Below are positions 45,017 through 53,724 of a stretch of DNA of 64,000 nt, piece by piece. The position numbers and the translations under genes were made by a program. Each line of letters starts with the position of its first letter. The stretch's first letter is position 1. The DNA is from Bacillus oleivorans (GTDB lineage: Bacteria; Bacillota; Bacilli; Bacillales; JC228), in NCBI RefSeq assembly GCF_900207585.1, contig NZ_OAOP01000003.1:372001-436000 (forward strand), read 5' to 3'. The notes beneath the pieces were generated by a model. The model was not told where the DNA came from and made no database searches. It saw nothing but the letters and a program-made list of their open reading frames with translations.

Positions 45017-45048
45017 AAGCCTTGTCTAGCGGACAGGGCTTTTTTTTA
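45017..45048 (+). terminator. terminator after the S9 peptidase gene
   Basis: AAGCC-TGTC pairs with GACA-GGCTT (45019-45039), followed by eight T residues. Confidence 0.85.
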
Positions 45049-45239
45049 GCAGATTCTAAACAATCGGACAGTTTGTTTTTACAAAGAAAGGGGTATAGTG
45101 GATATATGGACAATCATGGAGAAAGCTAAAAAACATTACTATATTGCAACTCTTTTGGCAAGGTAATATATGCTATACTACTACTATTAGCCCTTTTTCT
45201 GCCATATATTCCCTATAGAGAAAAAGTAAGGAGAACAAC

Positions 45240-45866
45240 ATGGATTTTCAAGACTTTTCAAACTGGTTTACTGAAGAAAATATTGAGGAAGTGATTCAGA
45301 ATTATAAAGCGCTAGGGCCAATAATGGGTATATTTTTACCATTTCTTGAAGCTCTCTTACCGTTCTTGCCTCTCGTTTTATTTGTTGTAGCAAATGCAAA
45401 TGCGTTCGGCTTCTTCTGGGGTTTTTTGTTCTCATGGATTGGTTCATGTTTGGGTGCTTTTGTCGTTTTTTTGGCGTTCCGAAAAATTGGACAAAAAAAG
45501 TTTTTTAGGATAATCAGTCAGAATAAAAGAGTCTTGAAGCTAACCAATTGGGTGGAAAGACACGGGTTTGGCCCCTTATTTTTGTTACTTTGCTTTCCTT
45601 TTACACCATCAGCTCTTGTCAATATCGTCTCAGGTTTATCAGCGATCAAACCTTATCAATATGGATTAGCGGTTATGACTGGTAAATTTGTTATGATTAT
45701 TTCCATGACTTTTGTAGGTTATGATATTACTTCATTTTTGGACCACCCGGGAAAAACGATCATTGTGCTCATTGTTATTTTCATACTTTGGATTGTGGGA
45801 AAACGAGTAGAAGTGAGTTTAAATAAAAAAATAGAAAAAGAACAAATGGAGATGGATTCAAAGTAA
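45240..45866 (+). CDS. TVP38/TMEM64-family membrane protein (YhjE-like)
   Basis: A 208-residue DedA/VTT-domain membrane protein with about five helices; conserved FLEALLPFLPLVLFVVANA, GSCLGAFVVF and FPFTPSALVNIVSGLSAI are typical. B. subtilis yhjE occupies the same position before a signal peptidase gene. The family is proposed to move lipids between leaflets; the function here is inferred. AAGGAG precedes the ATG. Confidence 0.87.
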   Translation: MDFQDFSNWFTEENIEEVIQNYKALGPIMGIFLPFLEALLPFLPLVLFVVANANAFGFFWGFLFSWIGSCLGAFVVFLAFRKIGQKKFFRIISQNKRVLKLTNWVERHGFGPLFLLLCFPFTPSALVNIVSGLSAIKPYQYGLAVMTGKFVMIISMTFVGYDITSFLDHPGKTIIVLIVIFILWIVGKRVEVSLNKKIEKEQMEMDSK

Positions 45867-45898
45867 TAGAGAACGAACAAAAGAGGGAGACGCTTGTA

Positions 45899-46453
45899 AT
45901 GGAGACACTAAAAAAAGAAAGCATTGAATGGTTGAAAGCTCTAGGGATTGGATTGGTTATTTTTGTTTTTATCCGGACTTTCTTATTTTCAAGTTACGTG
46001 GTAGAAGGAGAATCGATGATGCCTACCCTTGAGGAAGGCAATAAGCTCGTTGTAAATAAAATCGGGTATACACTCGGATCGATTGATCGATTTGATGTCA
46101 TCGTCTTTCATGCAAATGAGGAAGAAGATTACGTGAAACGTGTTATTGGCCTTCCTGGCGATCAAATTGTTTACGAAAACGACCAGCTTTTTATTAATGG
46201 AAAAGCGGTTGAGGAACCCTATCTAACTAACTATCGGAAGACAGCATCTCCAGGTCAGCCCTTAACTGGGGACTTTAGCTTAGCAGAACTGTGGAAGACT
46301 GAAACGGTTCCAGAGGGAATGCTATTTGTACTTGGGGATAATCGTCTCGAAAGCTGGGACAGCCGCCATTTTGGGTTTGTTCCAATTGACAAGGTCGTAG
46401 GCGAAGTAAACCTCCGTTACTGGCCATTATCTGAAGTCGATACAAGTTTTTAA
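45899..46453 (+). CDS. type I signal peptidase (SipV-like)
   Basis: A 184-residue signal peptidase with one N-terminal transmembrane anchor, catalytic Ser39 (EGESMMPTL) and Lys80 (YVKRVIGLPGD), and the box GDNRLESWDSRHFG. It releases secreted proteins on the outer membrane face. It is 32 bp after the YhjE-like gene, as with sipV in B. subtilis. Which Sip paralogue it is cannot be settled from the sequence alone. Confidence 0.93.
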   Translation: METLKKESIEWLKALGIGLVIFVFIRTFLFSSYVVEGESMMPTLEEGNKLVVNKIGYTLGSIDRFDVIVFHANEEEDYVKRVIGLPGDQIVYENDQLFINGKAVEEPYLTNYRKTASPGQPLTGDFSLAELWKTETVPEGMLFVLGDNRLESWDSRHFGFVPIDKVVGEVNLRYWPLSEVDTSF

Positions 46454-46467
46454 AATATAAAAAGAAG

Positions 46468-46498
46468 AACAGCCAGTTTCTTGAACTGGTTGTTTTTA
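46468..46498 (+). terminator. signal peptidase terminator 1
   Basis: AACAGCCAGTT pairs with AACTGGTTGTT, followed by a short T tract. Confidence 0.8.
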
Positions 46499-46543
46499 TT
46501 CCTGCAAAAGGGAGAGTGCCTATATCCGGTAAGCTCCAAAATA

Positions 46544-46575
46544 ACCGGGGCGTGCTTGTCACGCCCCGGTTTTTA
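46544..46575 (+). terminator. terminator 2 (tandem), strong GC-rich stem
   Basis: ACCGGGGCGTG (46544-46554) pairs with CACGCCCCGGT (46560-46570), followed by TTTTT. With the preceding terminator it isolates the 46.7-kb regulator gene. Confidence 0.9.
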
Positions 46576-46698
46576 TCAATTCTGTAAATTCAGAGAGACT
46601 ATTCATAATATTTTGAGAAGGGTGAACAGAATTATGATAGAATAGTGAAAAAGTGATATTTTTTTTTAGGTATAAAGGAGGGGAGCGTCATAAATCAG

Positions 46699-49600
46699 AT
46701 GATTGTGCATACAAAGTTAATGCCGCCGCAAGTTCGGTCTAATTATATTCGCCGTGCCAGTTTGTTTAAGAAAATGAAAGCGATTTCGAACTATTCGGTT
46801 ACAATTCTTACGTCTGGAGCGGGATATGGAAAGAGTACGGCATTATCACTTTATGTACGGGATGAAAAAGTAGCTTGTTCGTGGTATACGATTACATCTC
46901 ATGATGATGATATTCTCCCTTTTATCGATCATGTTATTTATTCGATTAAACGTCTATTCCCCGCCTTCGGGAAGGAATTAAAGGAATATATACAGGAAAT
47001 GGATCGGTACATTCGCGAAGAGGAACTGTTTACACTTTCCTCCATTTTTGTAAATGAGATTCATCTCCTTGGCTCTCCGCTTATTTTAATATTAGATGAT
47101 TTTCATCATACTGAAGGTTCATATCTGATCCAAAAATGGGTAGAACTTGTGGTTGAGCATATCCCAGATTCCTTGCATCTGGTTCTTTCTACACGATCAC
47201 GCCCTAATTGGTCAGTTCTAACGAAGCTCAAAGTGAATGGGAAACTTTTAGATATGGGAGAGTCCGATCTTAAACTATCGATCGAGGAAGTGGAGCTCCT
47301 GCTCGTTGATTATCATGAACTGAATGTGACGAGAGAGGATATAACAAATATTTACCGATTAACGGAAGGATGGGTTATTGCCATCAGTATGATTGCAGAG
47401 AACCTGAAATTTGAAAACATTGAGTCAAAAAAAATTGATTTCACCCAAACGTCTCTGCTTGATTTATTTCAATATTTAGCATTAGAAGTTTTTACGAAGC
47501 AGCCCCCGATGCTGCAGCAATTTCTGGAGCAGACCTCTGTGTATGATGAAATTTCAGCAGAATTATGTGAAGAAGTGTTAGGGCTAACTGGTGCAAAAGC
47601 GATGCTTAGCCAGCTTTCGCAAAAGAGTCTATTCCTTCATGCCGACGTTCAGGGAACGTACAAGTATCATGCCCTATTTCGTGAGTTTCTCCAAGGCCAG
47701 CTGTATAACAATCAGCCAAAACAGTACGAGATTTTACATGAACGAAGTGCCCGCTATTATGAGAGAAATGGGGATTATGAAAAGGCAATCCGGATCTATG
47801 ACAAAATAGGACGGAATTTTGCTGTTGCAGCAATTTTACAGGAACATGGCGATCAGATGCTGAAGGAGGGCAAATTAGAAAGTCTATATGAATTTTTGAA
47901 AAATCTGCCTGATTCAGAGAAGGACCGTTACTATAAGTTATGGTTTTATGAAGGTGAAATTTTGCGTTACCGTTCACGCTATGCAGCTGCGGAAAAATGT
48001 TATGCTCAAGCTGAAAGGATGGCACTTCAAGCGAAGGATATCGAACAGGCATGTCTCGCTCTTGAGGGCTGGGCGCAAATTTATCTCGATACGATTCAGC
48101 CGCGAATGGCTGAGAGAATCCTCAATCAAGCCATTCAGCTAAGAGAGAGCAGTAAGCAATCATTGGCTGATACTTCTCGCAATTTATACTGGATGATGGC
48201 AGAGAACTATATTAATGCTGGGGAAGCAGGACGTGCAGAGGTTTGGTATAGCAAAGGAGAAAAGGTAATTCGGGAAGAAGAAAAGGAAGATCTTTTGTTG
48301 GCTCGCATTTATTTAAGAACTGGGAGGTTCTTAGAAGCAAAGAAGCTATTGGAACAAAAACAAACGAAACAGAGCCCTGATAAAAAATTGCCCCAATCTC
48401 ATCGGGAATCTGTTCTGCTTTTATCATTAATGGAAGGTATGATGGGAGATGCTCTCCGCTCAAAGGAGCTAGCTCAAGCAGGAATTCAGTTAGGGATTCA
48501 GTCTAAATCCCCATTTGTTGAAGCTTGTGGCTGGATTCGCATGGGGCATGCCGTTCAGCTTTTAGAAGAATACAATATAAATCTTGCCGTTCAGTGCTAT
48601 GAAACCGCCCTTGACATGATGGAACAAATGAATATTTCACGTGGTAAAGCTGAGCCCTATATGGGTCTATGCCTCTTATATGGCAGTTTAGGTGAATTCG
48701 AAAAGGCAAGAGATATGGGGACTAAAGCTCTTTTTGAAACAGAAAACGTAAAGGATGTCTGGCTCAGCTCTTTGATCCAACTTGGGCTTGGGGTTTGTGC
48801 CTATTATGAGCGTGACTTTGCGAAAGCCAATCCCCATTTTGAAAAAGCTCTAAACCATTTCATTCAATGTCAGGATCAATTTGGCGAGATGATTTCCATG
48901 CTCTGGCTTGCTTTAGTTGCCCTTGAAACAGACCAGAAGGCTTCATTAAAAATACAGCTTTCAAGTTTTATTGCGACTTGTGAACTGAAGGAATATGAAT
49001 TTGTCTTTTATCACCGGACGTTGTTTGGTCCCAAGGACACCCAGGCACTTGTTCCACTACTTTTAGAAGCCCAGAAATTAGGGGTTCATAAAGAATATGT
49101 AACGAAAATCTTAAGCGGGTTGGGGTATAAGGATCTGGATTCTCATCCGGGCTATACCTTAAAGGTAAGAACACTTGGGAGTTTCAAAGTTTTTCTCGGT
49201 GACCAGGAAGTAGAGGAGAAAGAGTGGCAACGGGGAAAAGCGAAGGAGCTATTTGAACTTTTTATTACTAATCGCACTAATGTTATTGAAAAGGATGAAA
49301 TTATAGCTTATCTCTGGCCAGACTCGGATTCAGAACGGGCTTCAAGGGACTTTAAAGTGGTTCTGAATGCGTTAAATAATGTTTTAGAGCCAAAGAGAAT
49401 GAAAAGAAGCCAGCCTTTTTATGTGATTAGGCAAGGATCTGCATATGGTTTAAACCCGGAAGCTAAGATTTGGGCAGATACCGATTATTTTCAAGATTGG
49501 ATCCAGGCGGGACTCGAAGAAAAAGAAGTAAAGAAAGCAAGGGAATTTTTACATAGAGGTCTCCAAGTTTATAAAGGGGAGTATATACCAGAGCGACGCT

Positions 49601-49920
49601 TTGAAGACTGGTGTATTCAGGAACGGGAAAGACTGCTGACCCTTTATTTAAGAGGAGCAGAAAAATTAGCCCAGCTTCATGTGAAGGAAGAGGATTTTGA
49701 CCAGGCCATTTTTTGCTGTGAACAGATTTTACAAAAAGACAGGACTTGGGAAGAAGCATACCGATTATTAATGTATAGCTATTATCGGAAAAATAATAGA
49801 CCACAGGCTTTAAAATGGTATAAACGCTGTGTCGATGTATTACAAAAGGAATTTGGGGTAGAGCCGTTAGATGCAACGAAGCAAATGTATGAAATTATTA
49901 TACAATCCAGTCAAACTTGA
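46699..49920 (+). CDS. STAND ATPase / TPR / BTAD transcriptional regulator (MalT- and SARP-like)
   Basis: A 1073-residue regulator. Seen: N-terminal MalT-like opening (VHTKLMPPQVRSNYIRR), Walker A SGAGYGKST (39-47), Walker B-like LILILDDFHH (about 133), long TPR region (about 340-800), an OmpR-like winged helix (about 819-920, LKVRTLGSFKVFLG, EWQRGKAKELFELF, LWPDSDSERASRDFKVVLNALN) and a C-terminal BTAD domain (about 925-1070). Proteins of this type switch on with ligand and ATP. It lies just upstream of a Liv/acyl operon whose two promoters carry matching direct repeats. The AGGAGGGG is 14 nt from ATG 46699 but 5 nt from an in-frame ATA (46690), so the start is not certain. Confidence 0.88.
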   Translation: MIVHTKLMPPQVRSNYIRRASLFKKMKAISNYSVTILTSGAGYGKSTALSLYVRDEKVACSWYTITSHDDDILPFIDHVIYSIKRLFPAFGKELKEYIQEMDRYIREEELFTLSSIFVNEIHLLGSPLILILDDFHHTEGSYLIQKWVELVVEHIPDSLHLVLSTRSRPNWSVLTKLKVNGKLLDMGESDLKLSIEEVELLLVDYHELNVTREDITNIYRLTEGWVIAISMIAENLKFENIESKKIDFTQTSLLDLFQYLALEVFTKQPPMLQQFLEQTSVYDEISAELCEEVLGLTGAKAMLSQLSQKSLFLHADVQGTYKYHALFREFLQGQLYNNQPKQYEILHERSARYYERNGDYEKAIRIYDKIGRNFAVAAILQEHGDQMLKEGKLESLYEFLKNLPDSEKDRYYKLWFYEGEILRYRSRYAAAEKCYAQAERMALQAKDIEQACLALEGWAQIYLDTIQPRMAERILNQAIQLRESSKQSLADTSRNLYWMMAENYINAGEAGRAEVWYSKGEKVIREEEKEDLLLARIYLRTGRFLEAKKLLEQKQTKQSPDKKLPQSHRESVLLLSLMEGMMGDALRSKELAQAGIQLGIQSKSPFVEACGWIRMGHAVQLLEEYNINLAVQCYETALDMMEQMNISRGKAEPYMGLCLLYGSLGEFEKARDMGTKALFETENVKDVWLSSLIQLGLGVCAYYERDFAKANPHFEKALNHFIQCQDQFGEMISMLWLALVALETDQKASLKIQLSSFIATCELKEYEFVFYHRTLFGPKDTQALVPLLLEAQKLGVHKEYVTKILSGLGYKDLDSHPGYTLKVRTLGSFKVFLGDQEVEEKEWQRGKAKELFELFITNRTNVIEKDEIIAYLWPDSDSERASRDFKVVLNALNNVLEPKRMKRSQPFYVIRQGSAYGLNPEAKIWADTDYFQDWIQAGLEEKEVKKAREFLHRGLQVYKGEYIPERRFEDWCIQERERLLTLYLRGAEKLAQLHVKEEDFDQAIFCCEQILQKDRTWEEAYRLLMYSYYRKNNRPQALKWYKRCVDVLQKEFGVEPLDATKQMYEIIIQSSQT

Positions 49921-49945
49921 GCCGGGAGCAGGATGCTTCCGGCTT
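49921..49945 (+). terminator. weak terminator after the BTAD regulator
   Basis: GCCGGGAGC pairs with GCTTCCGGC around AGGAT, with only four T residues after it. Read-through into livK is possible. Confidence 0.55.
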
Positions 49946-49957
49946 TTGTATGCTGCC

Positions 49958-49989
49958 TTGTAACCAATTTGTAACTGCCCTCGTTTACT
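49958..49989 (+). promoter_or_regulatory. BTAD-type activator site and promoter of the liv operon
   Basis: TTGTAAC occurs at 49958 and 49969, 11 bp apart. After the second there are 8 bp, then the -10-like TTTACT (49984-49989). SARP/BTAD activators are known to bind heptamer direct repeats with 11-bp periodicity placed 8 bp from the -10. A TTGACA at 49991 could alternatively be a -35 hexamer. Confidence 0.6.
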
Positions 49990-50043
49990 CTTGACACAAA
50001 GCTTATGTGCTTTAGTTATTCAACTAAACAAAGGGGGATTTAT

Positions 50044-51297
50044 GTGAAATCATTATTTCAATTGTCAAAACTAGCATTGCTGTTTGTTTTTATCCTGTTT
50101 ATTGCATGTGCCTGTGCGTCTAACACAACGCAAGAGTCACCAACACCTAAAGATCAGGGAGGAAATACGACTCCTGAAGAAGAGGAAGAAAAGGAACCAA
50201 TTAAAATTGGAGTCCTTGCATCCATGACGGGTGCTCTAGAATCTTATGGTCAGCAAACAACACGAGGATTTGAACTGGGAATTGATTACGCTACAGATGG
50301 AACTGGAGAAGTGGCTGGCAGAAAAATAGAAATCATTATTGAAGATACAGAAACAAAACCAGAAGTAGCTGTTCAGAAGGCAACAAAACTTCTTGAAGAA
50401 GATGGAGTCGATTTCTTGGTTGGTTCTTCGAGCTCAGGTGACACTTTGGCAGTTATCGGGTTAGCAGAAGAATATGAAAAAATTATGATTGTAGAACCGG
50501 CTGTTGCCGACAGTATCACAGGTTCTGAATTCAATCCATATATTTTCAGAACGGCTCGAAACTCTTCACAGGATGCCGTAGCCGGAGCAGCAGCTATTGC
50601 TGGAGAAGGTGTGAAAATTGCCACATTAGCACCTGATTATTCATTCGGTTGGGATGGGGTAGCGGCCTTTAAAGAAGCGGCTGAAGCGCTTGGTGCTGAA
50701 ATTGTCCTAGAAGAGTATGCAGATCCGGCCGCAACTGACTTTACTGCTAATATTCAAAAGATTGTAGACGCAGACCCCGATTATTTATTCGTCGTTTGGG
50801 CAGGAGCTAATTCACCATGGCAGCAAATTGCGGATATGAAACTTCAAGAAAAAGGAATAAAAATTTCTACGGGTGCACCTGATATTCCTGCTCTTTCACT
50901 TATGGAACCGTTAGTTGGTATGGAAGGATTTTCTGTTTATTATCATGAATTGCCAGATAATGAAATCAATAATTGGCTTGTCGAAGAACATAAGAAACGA
51001 TTTGACGGAAATGTTCCGGATCTTTTCACTCCAGGCGGTATGAGTGCTGCGATTGCAATTGTCGAAGCTCTTGAGAAAGCTGAAGGAGACACGGACGCAA
51101 ATAAACTAATTGAAATCATGGAAGGCATGAGCTTTGAAACACCAAAAGGAACCATGACGTTCAGACCTGAAGATCATCAGGCTCTGCAAACTCTTTATGC
51201 GATTCGATTAGAGAAGAAGGAAGGAGTTCCATATCCAGTTCCGGTTTTAATTCGTGAATTAGGTCCGGAAGAAACGGCTCCTCCAATTCGTAATTAA
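50044..51297 (+). CDS. Liv-type ABC importer substrate-binding lipoprotein
   Basis: A 417-residue binding lipoprotein of the branched-chain amino acid/aromatic acid class (Peripla_BP_6). Signal peptide with FIAC and lipid Cys22 (or Cys24), an acidic linker, then KIGVLASMTGALESYGQQTTRGFELG, VGSSSSGDTLAV and a two-lobe fold to the end. GTG 50044 follows AAAGGGGG. Downstream acyl-metabolism genes suggest a carboxylic acid or acyl amide rather than leucine, but the ligand cannot be read from the sequence. Confidence 0.9.
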   Translation: MKSLFQLSKLALLFVFILFIACACASNTTQESPTPKDQGGNTTPEEEEEKEPIKIGVLASMTGALESYGQQTTRGFELGIDYATDGTGEVAGRKIEIIIEDTETKPEVAVQKATKLLEEDGVDFLVGSSSSGDTLAVIGLAEEYEKIMIVEPAVADSITGSEFNPYIFRTARNSSQDAVAGAAAIAGEGVKIATLAPDYSFGWDGVAAFKEAAEALGAEIVLEEYADPAATDFTANIQKIVDADPDYLFVVWAGANSPWQQIADMKLQEKGIKISTGAPDIPALSLMEPLVGMEGFSVYYHELPDNEINNWLVEEHKKRFDGNVPDLFTPGGMSAAIAIVEALEKAEGDTDANKLIEIMEGMSFETPKGTMTFRPEDHQALQTLYAIRLEKKEGVPYPVPVLIRELGPEETAPPIRN

Positions 51298-51308
51298 GGA
51301 AAAGGTAA

Positions 51309-51340
51309 GGGGTCAGACCTCTATTAAGGGGTCAGACCCC
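51309..51340 (+). promoter_or_regulatory. intercistronic GGGGTC hairpin between binding protein and ATPase genes
   Basis: GGGGTCAGACC is directly repeated (51309 and 51328) and GGGGTC/GACCCC can close a hairpin; T-run after it is weak. A partial terminator or processing/stabilising stem here would let the binding protein be made in excess over the membrane parts. Confidence 0.5.
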
Positions 51341-51377
51341 ATCTTTTAGCACCATTTTTTAAGGAGGGAATATTCAC

Positions 51378-52145
51378 GTGACCTTTGCTTTGGAAACCAC
51401 GGAGCTTTCGATAGAGTTTGGCATGCATAAAGCAGTTAACCAAGTGTCACTTCAAGTAAAAAAACATGAATTAAAATCGATTATCGGTCCAAATGGCGCC
51501 GGAAAAACAACGTTTTTTAATCTAATCAGCGGCCAGTTAAAAGCAACGGAAGGTAAAGTGTTCCTTAATGGAGACGATATTACGAAGCTCTCACCCACGG
51601 TTAGAACTAGAAGAGGAATTGGGCGTTCTTTTCAATTAACCAATGTTTTCCCTAATTTAACTGTTTTAGAAAATGTCAGATTAGCTTCACAGTCTAAGGC
51701 AGGCATCAGATTTCAAATGCTAAGACATTTCGCTTCTTATAAGTCAGTTCAAGAAAATGCCATGGAACTGCTGGAGCTGGTCCTTTTGAAGGGAAAAGAA
51801 GGGGAACTGGCAAAAAATCTCGCTCATGGTGAGAAACGAAAGCTTGAGCTTGCTATGCTCCTAGCCCTTGGAACCGATGTTTTATTGCTCGATGAACCAA
51901 CTGCGGGGATGTCATTAGAAGAAGTGCCAGCGATTCTTGAAGTGATTCACTCGATCAAAGCCAGAGGGGATAAAACCATTCTTCTCATTGAGCACAAAAT
52001 GGATATGATTTTAGATTTGTCCGACTCAATTGCCGTATTATATAACGGAACCCTATTAGCAGATGGAAATCCTCGGGAAATTATGGACAATGAAACGGTT
52101 CAGCAAGCGTACTTAGGAGGACTTTACAATGAGTTCACTGCTTAG
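51378..52145 (+). CDS. Liv-type ABC ATPase (LivG-like)
   Basis: A 255-residue ATPase. Seen: Walker A GPNGAGKTT, GRSFQLTNVFPNLTVLENVRLA (LivG-specific), signature LAHGEKRKLELA, Walker B VLLLDEPTAGMS and the H-switch IEHKMD. GTG start behind AAGGAGGG. The 3' end overlaps the livF-like gene by 17 nt. Confidence 0.92.
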   Translation: MTFALETTELSIEFGMHKAVNQVSLQVKKHELKSIIGPNGAGKTTFFNLISGQLKATEGKVFLNGDDITKLSPTVRTRRGIGRSFQLTNVFPNLTVLENVRLASQSKAGIRFQMLRHFASYKSVQENAMELLELVLLKGKEGELAKNLAHGEKRKLELAMLLALGTDVLLLDEPTAGMSLEEVPAILEVIHSIKARGDKTILLIEHKMDMILDLSDSIAVLYNGTLLADGNPREIMDNETVQQAYLGGLYNEFTA

Positions 52146-52836
52146 TTTGGAAAATGTAGAAACCTTTATTGGCCAATATCACATCCTCCAGGGTGTTAAT
52201 CTTGAAGTAAAACAGGGGGACATTACTGTTTTATTAGGGAGAAACGGTGCAGGGAAAACGACAACATTGCGAACCATTATGGGCTATTATCCGCCATCTA
52301 AAGGTGTCATCACATTTGTGGGAGAACGATTAAATGGGTTAAAAACTTTCCAGATTGCTAAAAAAGGAATTGGCTATGTCCCAGAGGATCAGGGAATTTT
52401 TCCTTTCTTAACTGTTGAGGAACATATGAAGGTTGCTATGCAAAAAAACAATGATCATACGAAATCACGGGTTGAATGGGTCCTTGAATTGTTTCCTGAT
52501 TTAAAAAAGTATTGGAAAAAAGAAGGCGGTCATTTGAGCGGTGGTCAAAAGCAAATGCTCGCGATTGCCAGAGCCTTCGTTAATGATAACCGCTTGCTTC
52601 TCATCGATGAGCCGAGTAAGGGACTTGCTCCAATTGTAGTGGAAAAGGTGATGGAAGCTTTAGTTCAAATAAAAGAGAAAACATCCATTTTACTGGTGGA
52701 ACAAAACTTTTTAATGGCCAGTCAAATAGGGGATTCCTTCTTTATTATGGATGACGGTAAAACTGTTCACTCTGGTGAGATGGAGCAGTTAAAACAAGAT
52801 GAAGATTTACGCAAAAAGTATTTAGGGATTGCATAA
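52129..52836 (+). CDS. Liv-type ABC ATPase (LivF-like)
   Basis: A 235-residue second ATPase. Seen: Walker A GRNGAGKTTTLRTIMG, GYVPEDQGIFPFLTVEEHM (LivF-type), LSGGQKQMLAIARAF, LLLIDEPSKGLAP. AGGAGG inside the end of the livG-like gene serves its ATG. It forms the heterodimeric motor with the LivG-like subunit. Confidence 0.92.
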   Translation: MSSLLSLENVETFIGQYHILQGVNLEVKQGDITVLLGRNGAGKTTTLRTIMGYYPPSKGVITFVGERLNGLKTFQIAKKGIGYVPEDQGIFPFLTVEEHMKVAMQKNNDHTKSRVEWVLELFPDLKKYWKKEGGHLSGGQKQMLAIARAFVNDNRLLLIDEPSKGLAPIVVEKVMEALVQIKEKTSILLVEQNFLMASQIGDSFFIMDDGKTVHSGEMEQLKQDEDLRKKYLGIA

Positions 52837-52850
52837 AGGGAGGCAGAAAT

Positions 52851-53720
52851 ATGGAGATGCTATCAGTTGTAGCAAACCTGACGATTAATGGGTTGGCAAC
52901 CGGGATGCTTATATTCTTACTCGCTGCAGGCCTCACTTTAATTTTTGGGCTAATGGATGTTTTGAATTTTGCCCATGGCGGACTATTTGCCTGGGGGGCC
53001 TATGCCGGGATTTGGATTTACAATGAGACAGCAAGCTTTTGGATCGGAATCCTTGGAGCCATACTGTGCGGATTATTACTAGGTTTATTTACTGAAAAGT
53101 TAATTATCAAACCAGTGTATGGAAATCATATTCAGCAAATTTTGATTACGCTTGGATTTATGATGGTGCTTTCTGAATCTCTAAAGGTTGTGTGGGGACC
53201 AAATCAAATTCATGCCTCTACTCCAGGTTTTTTAACAGGAAGCTGGGAGATAGGCGGCATTATTTTGATAAAATACCGCTTATTCATTATTGCTATTGGA
53301 CTTTTAATCTTTGTCTTAATCAGCTTTGTTTTAAAGCGAACCAAAATAGGATTAGTCGTAAGAGCTGGAGTCATGAATAAAGAAATGGTTCAGGCCTTAG
53401 GAATTAATATTCAAAATGTTTTTATGTGGGTATTTATGGTGGGTGCGGCATTAGCCGCTCTTGGCGGGGTTTTGTTAGGGCCTTATTCAGGTGTCATTCA
53501 TGCGGAAATGGGGATGGAGTACGCGATTCTTGCATTTATTGTGGTTGTGATTGGCGGAATGGGGAATTTTACTGGCTCGATTTTAGCTGCCATCTTAGTT
53601 GGATTAGCTGGAGCTTTTATGGCCTATTTTGTTCCAGACCTTTCGCTCGCGGTCAATATGATCATTATGGCCCTTGTATTAGTTTTCAAACCACAAGGCT
53701 TATTCGGAGCAAAGGGGTGA
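52851..53720 (+). CDS. Liv-type ABC permease (LivH-like)
   Basis: A 289-residue inner-membrane permease with about eight helices: GLATGMLIFLLAAGLTLIFGLMDVLNFAHGG opening and AILAFIVVVIGGMGNFTGSILAA EAA-like loop. AAAGGGAGG precedes the ATG. It begins 14 bp after the livF-like gene. Confidence 0.92.
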   Translation: MEMLSVVANLTINGLATGMLIFLLAAGLTLIFGLMDVLNFAHGGLFAWGAYAGIWIYNETASFWIGILGAILCGLLLGLFTEKLIIKPVYGNHIQQILITLGFMMVLSESLKVVWGPNQIHASTPGFLTGSWEIGGIILIKYRLFIIAIGLLIFVLISFVLKRTKIGLVVRAGVMNKEMVQALGINIQNVFMWVFMVGAALAALGGVLLGPYSGVIHAEMGMEYAILAFIVVVIGGMGNFTGSILAAILVGLAGAFMAYFVPDLSLAVNMIIMALVLVFKPQGLFGAKG

Positions 53721-53724
53721 GAGT

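Noticed and set aside
46699-49920. Defence-type STAND NTPase (Avs/NLR-like antiphage)
   Set aside because: The C-terminus is a winged helix plus BTAD, not an effector nuclease or protease, and the gene neighbours a metabolic operon. A transcription factor explains it better.
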